The notes under the pieces were generated by a model. It made no database searches. It was not told the origin of the DNA and saw nothing but the letters and a program-made list of their open reading frames with translations. This document shows positions 10,964 to 24,300 of a stretch of DNA of 64,000 bases, piece by piece. The position numbers were made by a program, and so were the translations under genes. This stretch comes from Torreya grandis (Eukaryota > Streptophyta > Pinopsida > Cupressales > Taxaceae), in the NCBI GenBank assembly GCA_037957365.1, contig JARHVA010000398.1, positions 3,456,001-3,520,000 on the forward strand, written 5' to 3'. The stretch's first letter is position 1, and every line of letters begins with the position of its first letter.

Positions 10964-12100
10964 GTAATAGATTATTTTATCATTCTTTCCCCTTCCTTCT
11001 CTAGAATATATATGTTGCACAAGTTTTATTCTTTAGTAGGTCCTATGACTAGATCTTTTAATGGTTTTATTGGCCATTTAGATTCAAACAAATCAATCAA
11101 ATCAATATCATCATTAGTATATAAATCTCTAGTTTCCTCCTCTACATAAAAGATTATTCTTCCATCTTGGAATCTTTATATCTTTATAGTGTTGTATTTA
11201 GATCATAGGCTACATTATTCTATGCAGTAGACTCCATCATGGTGCTTAAATACTCTACACACCCATGACATAGGAAATTTTTTATTTTGAATAGTGCATT
11301 ATGAACCATAAGATTTTCATCTTCAAACACAAAAGTTTAGATGAAGTCACTCTGCACCTGTACATAATACTTTGTGTCCCTCCTATGTTATTGATGCATA
11401 TACAAAGCTGATGGTAAAGAGGAAAGTCTGTAATGAAAGATATGGTCCAAGTAATTAAGTGCCATATGTTGTTCAGTTTAAACCTCAACACATTTGTGGA
11501 TGTGAATTTCAGGGCACTCTCCTTCTTGAAAGTAAGGTTAATTAATTTTGATTACCTATAGTAGTTAAAATATATTAATCATAAGTTTACATGCATCATC
11601 CCAAATGAGATGATCATTTCTATGAATTGTCCACCATGTCATTACAACTCCCTTAAAAGCATAATTTAAGGCACTAACTCAATGATTGATCATAGGCACA
11701 CGAACTTGTAGGTGCAGAATGAGTTGATTGATATTCTTGGTCACATAGTACAAAGGAAGTATTATTTCTATGTAAAAGACCATTCTAATAAGCCAAAGTT
11801 CATGATCACCATGAGCCTAGTTGAGTAGATACATATTTGAGTCTCTACTTATAGACAAAGCTATTTCTTAGGGTAAGGTGCCTTCTCTGGTCAGTTATAT
11901 ATAATCTTATATATGATCATTTGCTTGATATAAAAAATTAATTTTTGAGTAGGCAATTTAACAAATATGAATGCATAATATTCTATGACAAACTAAGGTG
12001 ACAATGGCTAAGTAACTATTGGTTTAGGCTTTAATTATTTAGATGTCTTTAACTATTGAGTGAGTAAAGATTAAACCTAAGGTTTATTATACTCATATAA
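10964..12100 (-). pseudogene. G1 gypsy protease-to-RT linker
   Basis: The minus strand between the protease and the element A insertion point keeps scattered coding stretches, for example GRIIFYVEEETRDLY near 11170-11125 and DLIDLFESKWPIKPLKD just below. Its downstream end meets the insertion site in phase with the AKEKYK segment at 2899. No separate domain is recognised. Stops are common. Confidence 0.5.
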
Positions 12101-12610
12101 GAAATTATACTCAATTTCATATAGAGCTTTCAGGTTCTCCTCAAAATTTACCTTCATCTAAATGGTTTCTTGTGCAACATAAGGAGACTCTGGTTTAGCT
12201 GAGATGATGTAGGGTTTATGTGCTTTATGTAAAGGAATGAATACAATGTTATCTCCCTTATGCACCTCTAACTAATTTTATATGGTATTGATAGTCATCT
12301 AACCATCAAATTCCCATTTATTTCCAATCAACATAAGATAATGAGTTACTATTGTCTTTATATCGATGACTTCAAAGTCACCTTGCAAGCTTAGCTCTGT
12401 GACTTTGATCTCAACATCTTATAATAGGTTAATGGGTTCAACTCTTCCATAGTCTGCTAAACTCAAAGTCACTAGGTTATAACTAAGAATTGGCCATCCA
12501 ATCACCTCCCATGTGGACCTGGGGATAATGTTAACCATGCTTGTAAAATCAAAGACAACATTTAGAATTTCATATCCTCCATATTCAATGTCAATTCACA
12601 TATCTACATC
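12101..12610 (-). pseudogene. G1 gypsy retropepsin
   Basis: The minus strand reads VVFDFTSMVNIIPRSTWEVIGWP. The catalytic Asp codon is kept at 12548-12550, but the following GS appears as TS. Downstream SLADYGRVEPIN and GDFEVIDIKTIVTHYLMLIG match the flap and the ALLG-type second half of plant gypsy proteases with the pattern D-x-GS-x-VNILP. Several stops interrupt it. It would have processed the G1 polyprotein. Confidence 0.75.
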
Positions 12611-13194
12611 CCATGGCTTCTTTATTTTTACATACCAAACAAGTTTTTATATCTTATGTGACCCTTGATATGCACATTCCAATAAATTATGTAGCAAATT
12701 TTTAATGTTTTGGTAAATATATTCATTTCATAGTGTACTTAGTAGCTTTAGTAAATATATCAACATAGTAACAATTCCATCTTGTCACATAATGCACACA
12801 ATCTGACCATACATTTTAGAATATATTACTATAGCATCCCCTTCAATGGTGGCTTGGTGTTAAATATTATTCAACATCTACATAGTTTCATACATCATCC
12901 CCTTTTTATACTTAGGCCTGGGTATTTTTACTATTTCAATTTTTAGATTCCTTGGTCCTGAGGCATTTCAAGAGGAGGCAATCCTCTCATTGTGTGTTGA
13001 TGTCCTATAATGGTGTTCATAAATGCATCCTCCTTAGGCTGCACATTCACCATGCTAACATTCCTAATGAATTTTTTTTCTTTGATTTTCCAAAACAAGA
13101 TAGTCTTATGTCTCATGATGATCATATGCCCTATAGTAGGTGCAATAAGACTATCTTTGGGGATTCAAAGGACAATTGCATTGCACATAGTTAT
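12611..13194 (-). pseudogene. G1 Gag C-terminus with knuckle remnants
   Basis: The minus strand starts at the B insertion point with the second half of a zinc knuckle (QCNCPLNP), then a further CTYYRAYDHHE segment near 13150 that looks like a decayed CX2CX3-4H knuckle (one Cys now Tyr). Conserved linker-type text follows toward the protease, with ERIASS and SGPRNLKIEIVK. This arrangement (two Cys-rich boxes, then linker, then retropepsin) is seen in plant gypsy Gag-Pol. The 60-codon ORF at 12943-13125 is part of it. Confidence 0.6.
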
Positions 13195-16100
13195 TGTTGA
13201 CCAAATTTGACTTTTAGGTCAAATTGGGGCACCCCTAAGTAAAAACCTGACTTTTAGGTGTTTAATGGTTCTAATACATATTTCAAAGAGTTTTTTATAT
13301 GTTAATTAATCTCAATTAATGTTGTACTATCCTTGGATATTAGTTATTTTAGTCCCTTTAGTCATTTTGAGGTTAACAAATGGACATTTAATGAGTTTTA
13401 CAAATTTATTTGGAATTTTGAAGGTTTAAAAATGTTATTTCATGTCCCATGTGTCCTTATAGGTCCTAATCAACTGAAATAACTAAAAAGTGATAGCTTC
13501 ATCAAAAGAAAAGGTTGTTTTCTGGAGAAAAGAGAAGAAAATGACACTTGTACAGCCCATGGGGAAGTGTGCCACATGGTAAAAGCTTATCAAATGTCCC
13601 TTCATCTTCCCCACACTCATTATAATATTTTATTTTCTCTAAAAGTGCCATTTTTGGCCCCAAACCATTTTGCTCCATCTTTGCTTTCTTAGACATGTAG
13701 AAGTGACCTTCATGTTTTTGCTCAATACAGATAGCTAAAGAGGTTTCAAGTCAAATAATTTTGTGAGGTTTTATTACCTCAAATACATTAATTTACATAT
13801 AATGATTTTTTATAATGGTGGATTGTGCTTCATGAACTATCTTCATGAAGTTGATTGTACTTTTTTGCATGCTATTTCATGCACCCTATGGGTTTTGATC
13901 CATTTTGGGAAAGTTTGTATGAAAAAATTGATGATGTTGACTATAGAGGATTTTTTATACCTTTTAAAATTCCCTCCATTCTTATTTTCACATTTCAAGT
14001 TTATTTGATGACTAAATCATCTCATGTTGGTAGATTAGTCTCATTTAGATGATAGGCAGATTTTCACTATCTACAAAGTTTCTCATGCTTTGGGAATGGT
14101 TTTAGAGGGTTTTGATATGTCCATAATCATGTTTCAATTACTTTTTTATCACCTTTACTTCATTATTAGTCTCATGACATCTTTCTTGGATCTAATTTTT
14201 AGTCCATAGTCATACTCAATCAACTCTCATCTATTCTTCAACCTTAGTCATGGTTTGTAAAGGTTTTGAGGACATCTGTAGAAGTGTGATGAAGGTTTAA
14301 GAGTTTTGGTATATCCTATTAGAAAATTAAATATTTAATTTATCTTTAAAATAGTGGATAAAATGTTATGGCAATGCACATTGTTCATACTTGTACTCAT
14401 CGTTTGCCATGAAAGTGTACCTACAGGTGCTTTGAAGGAAGTTTCCACATTGAAAAGAAGGTTTTGAAGATGGTTTAAAATTATTTGAAATATGTAAAAT
14501 GTATTTGGACTTATAAAATAGGTTTACAACTCATAAAGTATTAAAGGTAATGCTCACTACCTAAATCCACTTTTGTTGCCTACACCCCAGAATTACCACC
14601 TATAGGTGGTCTTGACATAAAATCAAAAGGCCATTTTGAATTGTTAAAATAAGTATTTTAACCCTTATTTAGGTAATGGTAGGATTGAAACATTATTATA
14701 GACCTTTTTGGAGTGATATATGCCTTAACCAAGTTGAAATCACTTTTTAGAAGGGAGAGACTGAGTTTAGGGAAGTTTTCCCTAAAATGCAAAAAACAAA
14801 GTTCCAGGGCTTCTTAGAGATAGATTAAAACAAGGTTATCAGGTGGTTTGAGACTTCAAAAGGTGATTTAATAGTATACTCTATCATATTAAAGGACTTT
14901 ATAAATTTTTAAGGGCATAAATCAAGTGGAGATTGGTTTCTTGGAGACCCAAACTTGCCATTTTATGACTATGAACAAGCAATGACTTCTACAGTCTTGA
15001 GCCTAAGGACCTTTCTCCACCTAAGTTGAAAATTAGGTATATTACCCACATATGAGGATGGTTAAAAATTATTAAAATGAATATTCATTTCATAAATACT
15101 TTTGAAGGAGGAGGACAGAGTGTTTTTTGCTTCCCATGTAATTTTTAGTCCATACAAATGGCTTGGTGAGCACCTACAACCAACCAACATAAGACTCAAT
15201 TAAAAAAAGTGATTCTCTCTTGAAATAGATACCTACTAGGAATGTTTAGTGTTTTTAGGGGTGATTTTAATATTTATAAAAGTTTTGAATTATCTTAATG
15301 ATAAAAATGATGATCTTCCAAGCCCATACCAACCTATAGGTGTCCACTTTTTGAACTTTCACCTACATCAGATCATGGTTTTTAGCTCATCCATGAAGTG
15401 AAATTCAAGCATGGAAACATCATCTTGGTAGTTGAAATGAAAACATAAAATTAATTCAAGGATATTTAGGAGGTATTATAACATAAATTCAATTCCTTAC
15501 ACATATGATTACCTATAGGTGACCCCTGCTAAGGCAAAAGTATTATCTACGGTAACTAAGAGAAAGCATTAGACTAAGGAGTGAGATATGAGATTTACAA
15601 ATGCATAGACAGATTCTAGGTGTTTCCAAATAACTTAAAATTAACCTTATTGAGGTAGATTATATTTTTGACTTTGTTTTGGATTCAAATCATGCATAAT
15701 AGACTATAGAAACACTTCAAGAAATAAAAACACAGCCAGTCAAGGTTTTGTATCGATAGTCTCAAGAGTTTATGTAGGGAAGGAGGTATTGAGGGAGGTT
15801 GATGTGTTTTTAAAGATTAAATTACATTAATAAACAATAAAATAGACTAATTTAACTCTCACAGTGATCCATCAATCAAATAAGAGAGCTCTAGACAAGC
15901 AAATATAGTCTGCCTGTTAAAAACCTTGCACACAGTTTTTTTAACAAGTCTATTTTGGATTTTTAAATATTTGAGAGGGAAAAGGATGTCACAAAGGGAT
16001 GAAATTTGGTTTGTAAGGTATTAAAAACTTTAATAAGGCCTTATAATACCCATATTTCCTAATAAAATATGGTAAGTACCCCTATTTTGTCTTAGATAGG

Positions 16101-18640
16101 GGATACTTTCCCTATACACAAACCTACAGTTTTAGAAGGTGGAGATGCCTAGATGAGTTAAGAGATATTTTGACCCTAAAATAAGGTTTAAGAAGCTTTA
16201 ATAAACCTATAAAAACATAATAAATCAATAAAATAAATAATATTTTCAATAGGAAGGTCTAAACCCTTAGGGGTTATAGTTAAGCACATTAGGCAATTTT
16301 TGGCCTAATGCCCAAATAAGGGGTATTTCATAATTATAGAATGAAATTAGAATTAACATGAATTATATAACATATATGGGGAAATAATATATGTATTATA
16401 ACTATTTATATGCAAAGGAAAACTTGAGGAAGCCATTTTTGGCTCAAAGACAATTTTTGATCTGGGCAACAATTCAAGTGACAATTCAGGTGACGGGTCT
16501 ACCCCAATCGATGACGGAACTTCCAGGAGCCATAACTTTTGCATCATAGCTCCAATTGACTCACCGTTTGAATTGTTTGAAAGATAAGAATGAGGATAAT
16601 GTGGTGAGATGTCATTGAGATTTGATTAATGAATTTTGATCCCCAAAAATCCAATGGAAATGCCCTAAATTTCAATTTTAGTAGTGCAATCTAAAAATAG
16701 TAAGTTTCTAAAAATAGTAATTCCTCAAATTTTGAATTGTTGTAAATCATGTAAGTCAAAAAAAATCATCTCCCTTGATATTGGTGACCATCCACATCCT
16801 CCCCCCACCTTCAAAACATGTATAAATGAATATGTAACCTGAAATGGAAATCAGACATCTCTTCTCAGAGATAAGCATATGTTTGGGTCTGCAAATTTTT
16901 ATCAATAAAACATCTCTTCTCAGAGATAGAATTATTTGAATTGTCTTGTTCTAGTTTCTTTAATTATCTTTCAACCAAAGCTTTCAAGTTTTGGATCAAT
17001 TTTAGACCTGTGGGAATGAGGAAAATAGCTCAATAGGAGAATTTTGGAAGCTTACATATTTCATGAGGATTTGCATGGAAGTATAAGATGTTAAAATATG
17101 TTATATAGGGTCATATAAAACCTTATTATAGAATTTATTGGCAACTTAAACATCAGGTTTTTATGAATGAACCTTAAAAGGTCAAATAGGCCTAAAACCC
17201 TTATAAACCCTTAGTCAAGGCTAGTTTGGAGAAATGGAGTTAAATATTTGATCTAATGGAATAGTTTGACCATGAAAAATATTTTAATTTGTATAGGACT
17301 CACTAAATATCCCTCCCATACTCTTGATCTATATGGAATTGTACAGACAAGGTACAAACCAAGCTTTTCTTAACAGTTTTGTGCATTATGTAGACTATAT
17401 GAGAAGTCTAAAGATGAAATAAAGTTTGGAGGGAGGATTATGAATTTTAATAACTCCTTATGGTCATTTAATTCCAATAAAAAAAATCCTAAGTGACTCA
17501 ATAGGAGCTCTCATGTTAGCAAGTCAAAACTGGCATATTGGACAAGCTAGTGAGAAGGGTGGAAAACTTCAAGTAGGGTAATTTTAAGGTGTGCCTGATG
17601 CTTCTAAGGCCATGGAGGGTCTTAAAAACTATCATAAACTCCACATGTATTTCCATGAGAAAATAAAGCTAATTTTAAGGCAAGTGTGAAGGGTGCATGA
17701 AGGAGGAGTTTTTCAGACTACAAATGATGATAGCTCCATCCTGAATGATTGTAGATGATCAAGACTAAAACCAATAAATGAAGAGGCATGCCTGAGACCC
17801 TTACCATTATTTAAAATATTTGTACTTGGTCCTAGTTATTTATGAGGAATTAAAATAGGGCCAATCATGAAGGCAATTTTTTTAAGCCAACACAAGGAGT
17901 TCCATTCCACTTTGCAAGAGTTTGATGACTTAGATGGACACTTGGGATTTCTTACCTTACATGATTCATATCACATCCTCTTCTAATAACACACCATGTA
18001 TGGTGAATCCCTAATATTTTTAACATTATACTTGCCTTAGTTAATAAATTCAATCTAGTTTGAGTTCATACATCAGCTTGTTAAAGTGTGTGAAGAGATG
18101 TATAGTGAATGGTTAAAAGATATTCATTTATCCTTGTTTTCTCTCAATCCTTCCATGTTTGATGCAAGTGATTCCATGCCTAACAAGTCATATTAAGTGT
18201 TTTTAAGTGTATTTAAATGTCATTAATTATAAAATGAAGTCTTAGGATCTATAAAATGATCTATGTTTCCACTTACATTGGATAGTCTTCGTATATGGCA
18301 CCTTCATATTAAAATATTGATGTTAATGCATTCTAGGATTTATAAACTAGTGTTGTATGCCTTGTCTTAAAAGTGGAGTACAATAGTATTATGGTAAACA
18401 TCTTGGTGCATTACCCCCTATAATAGGTTTCATTTCATGTAAATTTTAACCCTTTTACCCACAAATAATCAGTTAGTATAAGTGAAAGCATTTTAAGATA
18501 CATCTAGGGAGCTAGACCTTCATTCTAGAGATTCATCTCACCAAATTGACTACCCACAACAAGTGAGATATTTCCATTATGCCAATTTGATGAGGAGATC
18601 TTAGGAATATACTCAAAGGGTGAAAATCTAAGTGACAACA
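13195..18640 (+). repeat. Element B 5' LTR (5.4 kb)
   Basis: Matches 21395-26417 over its length apart from indels. The larger differences are a segment of roughly 0.55 kb (about 16446-17003) present only here, and a segment of roughly 0.1 kb near 25630-25750 present only in the 3' copy. Short ORFs at 13763-14052 and elsewhere are not conserved as proteins between the copies and are not called. Confidence 0.85.
16815..16930 (+). promoter_or_regulatory. Putative LTR promoter / R region of element B
   Basis: TATAAATGAA at about 16821, an exact 18-base direct repeat beginning CATCTCTTCTCAGAGAT at about 16856 and 16911, and AATAAA at about 16905 lie within 110 bases. This set (TATA, short transcribed repeat, poly(A) signal) suits the U3-R border of an LTR. 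The block is missing from the 3' LTR. Confidence 0.4.
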
Positions 18641-18668
18641 GTTTTTGGCATGCCTAGTGGGACTCTTG
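18641..18668 (+). other. Element B primer-binding-site region
   Basis: GTTTTTGGCATGCCTAGTGG follows the LTR end (CA at 18639-18640). TTTTTGGC after the LTR is the usual form in plant gypsy elements that use Asp- or Arg-type tRNAs, and the GC-rich stem-like text after it fits a decayed site. The exact tRNA is not assigned. Confidence 0.5.
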
Positions 18669-18799
18669 GTCCAATAAGTTGAAAGATTTTTGGTGTTGTC
18701 TTTTAACAATTAGCCTTTAGAGGCATCTATCCAGGCATCAATAGCGACTCTGAAGATACATTAGCTATTCAAGCAGCCCAAGTTTCCTTTTGAATATTG

Positions 18800-20167
18800 T
18801 TTTTAATATATTTCTTTATGTTCTTGCATTCAATTAGGTTTCATGGCTAATTTTGTTGTTGATTTCCTTTTTACACAAGTTGGTGAGACATTTCAAGCTT
18901 GTGTCATTCCCTATCAACAATAATAAGTTCATAATTAGCTTTGGTGTGATCCTTACCAGTCTTTATATGATCCATATCAACTCCAACATGACAATTATCA
19001 GCCTTCTCATGATTTTTACCAATCCTATAGTCAGCCTCCTTGATTTCTTGCTTCGCCTAGTCAACTTAAACACTTAACTCAATCCATTTCCAACTTAAAG
19101 AAGACACTATTAAAATATGATAAGTACATGTTGGAGCTTGATACTCTAAGGGGATGTATTCAAGAGGTTCTTAGTCATCTTATTTATAAGGTGAGATATT
19201 TATTAGAGTTGGTCAAAAGAGAGCGGGTAGCTATTGAGAGAGCCAATTGGTAAAGGCTCACAAGTGAGATGCTTGATGTGAGTGGTCTATTTTCTTCTTT
19301 AGAAGATTAGTCTAGGAGTTCATGAAAGGCACCCTCATTAAACCAATAAACCTTCATATCCACTTCCCCAAGTTTCCTATCATCCATATTTGATCCTTAC
19401 TCATGAGCCCAATCAAGGATATCAAAGTCATCCTTCTCCCAACCAGTTAGAAGAGAGAGTTGAAAGGAGAAACCTTGTTTTTGATGTTAATCTTGATAGA
19501 AAAATTGAGTTGGCTAATATGCATATGCAATAGTCCATGTTGGCAAAAAAGGAAGTGGATTTCAAGCCCTCATTACCTTCTCACATTTAATCCCCACCAC
19601 CTAAAAAAGATACTTCTAATCCTAACATCTTAATCTGGAGTAAGATAGTGGAATCATGGGGAAAGAAAGAGTATATAAGCATTGTTAAGGAGTGTGAGTT
19701 TGAGAATGAAGTTGATCCTTTGAAATTTTCTCCTACCCTTCCTTAAGAAGCTTATTGTGTTCCACATCATCCCTCATGTATTCCTCATACTCATGATGAT
19801 TCATTTGAACTTAAAGAAATACTTTTCCAAGAGAACCTATCCAGCAAATTGAAGAGTTAGAGTCAAGAATGAAGTTGCTAAGTCAAGGTGTGATGGAAGG
19901 TTTAGACCCAAAAGAAGATCCTATGCCCAAACACACCCCATCTAACCTCCCTCAAGAGAGTGGTCAAGATAAATCAGATCTAAATGAAGTGATTTTAAAG
20001 TGGAAGGAAAAAAATCAAGTTGTTTTAGCCCAAGGTTTGCGTTCTCTTCCTCAAGAGCTTCTAAAAGAACTCCCTACATTTCACTCTCAATCTGATTTTG
20101 AGTTCTATGTGCTACCTCCACAAAATAGTTCATCTTTTCATCACCCCATCACCCTTTGCCTTGATTG
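18800..20167 (+). pseudogene. Element B gag-like protein with YQ heptads
   Basis: Plus-strand coding with stops. At 18948-19031 four seven-residue units of the form D-x-Y-Q-x-x-x occur in a row (DPYQSLY, DPYQLQH, DNYQPSH, DFYQSYS), followed by a helical charged stretch with KYDKYMLELDTLRG and ELVKRERVAIERANW. The largest open piece is 19869-20168 (99 residues, from MKLLSQGVME), acidic and Pro-rich. No capsid, knuckle, protease or RT motif is recognised. Position after the primer site suggests a Gag-like packaging protein of a non-autonomous element, but the family is unknown to me. Confidence 0.5.
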
Positions 20168-21394
20168 ACCAGTGGTATGGGAACCTAAGGAAGAGTATTT
20201 GGTTGACAAAAACTCATAACTCTTGCTTGAAGAAGACCTAGCTCCTTGGAAACCTCATTGAACTAAGTCACATGACTTCAAAATGCCTAGTCTTAGAATC
20301 ATAAAGAAAGAAATAGAGGATCTTGCAGCCCTTGAGAATAAAAATCATGATATAGTAGTTGAGATTCAAATTGAGATCTCCCAAGGGATCCTAAAATATG
20401 AATAAGAAGTGACTTCTTATGTGGATATTTTTTATTAGGTTGATGAGGAAGAATGTTCTCCTTTTACCAAAGAGAAAGAAATGGTCATTGATTCTTCCAT
20501 CACTATGAAAGATATCATGGATGGAAAAGAATAAGATCCAAACTAGCCTTTGGATTACTTGGTTTAAATCATTGGATCAATATATACTCTTATTTAAGGA
20601 GGCTATGATCTGGTCAAAGATGAAGAAGGTAGCCTTGGTACTCAAGTAAGTATGCAAAGGAAAAACAACCTTTAAAATCTATCCTTTCAAGAAGCATATG
20701 CATTTAATGATGATATGTTTGAATTCATAAAGATGGGATAACATCTTCTCAATTAGTTTGGAGAAACACATCATCTCTTAAAGGATGGAATAAGCTTCTA
20801 TTGGCCTTAATCTTCTAAGGAACATGAAACTACTCCTCTTGAATCCATGCCTACTAAAGAGATACCAATTAACCATGAAATGAAGAGTGGAAAGTAGTAT
20901 GAATTATTTGAACATGTTCAAGAGGAATATATATATACATTGGATACTTTTTTAAAGATGATCTACTTGAGATTAGATCAAGTGAAGTGCCAAGGAATAG
21001 GTCTGATTCACAAAGCATCTAATTTAAGAAGAAACATGTTGGGCACCATGGTTTATCTCATGAAGAAGAATATTCAAGAAAATTTATTTTTGATCCTAGA
21101 AAGGAGGTATTCTTAGTTTTTATTTGTGCATAATAGTTTATTTTTAGATTTGCCTAAGTGCCTTGAGCACATGTGTGTGTGTGTGTGTGTGTCTTGTTAG
21201 TGTGTTTTCTTTGCTTGTGTGTGTCCTTTACTTTGTGTGGTTGAGGTAATTAGTTATCTTGTCTTGATCAAATCCTATGGTCAAATTCCTCTTTTTGTGT
21301 CTCAAACTTTAAATTAATCCCTAATTTCAATGTAATGATAAGGCTACTGGTTTAGTTAGTATAGCAAGCATACTACCCCTATGAGTCACCAATT
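20168..21394 (+). other. Element B internal 3' part with a short GT repeat
   Basis: Reading frames on the plus strand stay partly open with Glu/Lys-rich text to about 21110, then coding signal ends. A (GT)10-type run lies at 21172-21192. Just before the 3' LTR no purine-rich tract is seen (the sequence is C/T-mixed, CCCCTATGAGTCACCAATT), which is unusual for an LTR element. Confidence 0.4.
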
Positions 21395-24300
21395 TGTTGA
21401 CCAAATTTGACTTTTAGGTTAAATTGGGGCACTTGTAAGTAAAAAATTGACTTTTACGTGTTTTATGGGTCTAATACATATGTCAAAGAGTGTTTTATAG
21501 GTTAATTAATATCACTTAATGTTGTAATAGCCTTGGTCATTAGTTATTTTAGTCCCTTTAGTCATTTTCAGTCATTTTGAGGTCAAAAAGGGGTATTTAA
21601 TGAGTTGTACAAATTTATTTAGAATTTTTAAGGTCCCAAAATATTATGACACATCCCATGTGTCCTTAGAGGTCTTAATCAATTGACATAACTAAAAAGA
21701 GGTAGGTTCATCAAAAGAAAAGGTAGTTTTCTTGAGAAAAGAGAAGAAAATAGCACTTATATGGCCCATGGGGAAGTGTGCCATGTGGTAAAATCTCATG
21801 GAACATCCATTCATCTTTTACACACTCATAAAAAAAATTATTTTCTCTATAAGTTCCATTTTTATCCCAAAACTGTTATGCTCCATCTTTGCTTTCCTAG
21901 ACATGTAGAAGTGACCTTCAAGTTTTTTCTTAGTACGAATAATTAAAGAGGTTTTAATTCAAATTATTATCAAATGTTATAGTAAACTTATATACCTTCA
22001 TTTACATATAATTATTTTAAATACTGGTGGCTTTTTCTTTATGAACCATCCTCATGAAGTTGACTTTACTTTTATGCCTGTTATTTCATGTGCCCTATGG
22101 GTTTTGATCCATTTTGGGTAAGTCTATATGAACCAATTGATTATGATGAATCCAAAGGATGTTTTATACCTTCTCAGATACACTCCATGCTTATTTTCAC
22201 ATTTAAATTTTATTTTATGACTAAATCATATCATGTTAGTAAATTAGTCTCATTTGGATGATAGGCATGTTTTCACTATCTATAGATTTTCTCATGCTTT
22301 GGGAATGGTTATAGAGGGTTGTGATAGGTCCATAATCATGTCTCCATGTTGTTTTTATCACCTTTCCTTCATTATTATTCTCATAACATCTTTCTTAGGT
22401 CTAATTTTTAGTCCATAGTCATACTTAGTCAACTCTCATCTACTCTTCAACCTTAGTCATGGCTTGTAAAGCTTCTGAGGACATATGTAGAAGTTAGATG
22501 GAGTTTTAATAGTTGTATTATATCCTATTATAAAATTAAATATTGAAATTTTACTTTAAAATAGTGGACAAAATGCTATATTAATGCACATTTTTCATAC
22601 TTGTACTCATTGTCTACCATGGAAGTGCACCTATAGGTGCTTTGAAGGAAGTTTCCACATTGAGAAGACGGTTTTGAAGTTGGTTTCAAATGATTTTAAA
22701 TATGGAAAATTTATTTGTAAGTATTAAATATTTTTACAACTCATAAATGATCAAAGGTAATGCTCACTACCTAAATCCACTTTTGTTGCCTACACCCCAG
22801 AATTACCACATACAAGTGGTCTTGACAAAAAATCAAAAGGGCATTTTGAAGAGTTAAAATAAGTATTTGAACCCTAATTGAGGTAATTTTAGCATTAAAA
22901 CATTAATATATACCTTTTTTTAGTGATATATTCCTTGAACAAGTTGAAATCACACTCTAGAAGGGAGACACTGAGTTTAGGGAAGTTCTCCCTAAAATGC
23001 AAAAAATGGAGTTCCAGGTCATCTTAGAGATAGATTAAAATAAGGTTATCAACTGGTTTGATACTTTAAAAGGTGATTTCATAGTATCATATAGAATATA
23101 AAATGACTTTACAAAGTTTAAAGGGTAGAAAATAAGTAGAGATTGGTTTTTTAGAGACCCAAACTTGCCATTTTATGACTGAACAAGCAATGATTTCTAT
23201 AGTCTTGAGCCTAAGGACCTTTCTCCACCCAAGTTGCAAATTAGTTATATGACCCAAATATTACAATGGATCCAAATGATCAAAATTAATATTCATGGGA
23301 TAAACATATTTTAAGGAGGAGGATATAGTGTTTTTTGCTTCCCATGTAACTTTCAGTCCATACAAATGGCTTGGTGAGCACCTACAGCCAGCCAACATAA
23401 GACTTAAGCAAAGAAAGTGCTTTTCTATTAAAATATATAAGTAATAGGAATGTTTAGTAGTTTTAGGGGTGATTTTAATATTTCTCAATGTTTTAAAGTA
23501 ACTTAAAGATAAAAATTATGATCTTCTAAGCCCATACCAACCTACAAGTGTTTACTTTTTGAACTTTCACCTACAACAAATCCTGGTTTTTAGCTCATCC
23601 ACGAAGTAAAGTTCAAGCATGGGAACATCATATTGGTAGTTTAAAAGAGAAATTAAAATGAATTCAAGGATATGTATGAGTTATTATAAAATAAATTAAA
23701 TTTCAAACACATATGATCACCTAAAGGTGACCCCTCTAAGGCAAAAGTATAGTCTGTTGTAACTAAGAGAAAGCAATAGATTAAAGAGTGAGATAGGAGG
23801 GTTAAAAATGCATAGAAAGATTTCATGTGTTTCCAAAAAAATTAAAATTAAAATTGGGGAGGAATAGGATATTTTTTATTTTTTTTTGGAGTCAAATCAT
23901 GCATAATAACCTATAGGAACACTCCAAAAAACAAAAACACAATCAACCAAGGTTTTGTATTGATAATCTTGAGAGTTCAAATAGAGAAGGAGGTATTTAT
24001 GGAGGTTGAGGTGTTTATCAAGATTAAATTACCTTTATTAAACACTAAAATATACTAATTTAACTCTCAAAGTGATTTATCAATGAAATAAGAGAGCTCT
24101 ATACAAACAAATGCAGTATGCATACTAAAAACCTTGCATACAATTTTCTTAACAAGTCTATTTTGGTTTTTTGAAGCTTTGAGAGAGAAAAATATGTCAC
24201 AAAGGGATTAAATTTGGTGTGTAAGGTCATAAAAACTTTAATAAGGCCTTATAATACCCATATTTCCTAATAAAATAGGGGAAGTACCCCCTATTTTATC

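Noticed and set aside
12943..13210. Overlapping plus-strand ORFs at 12952-13210
   Set aside because: Antisense to the G1 Gag C-terminus, which fits the surrounding protease and knuckles on the minus strand.
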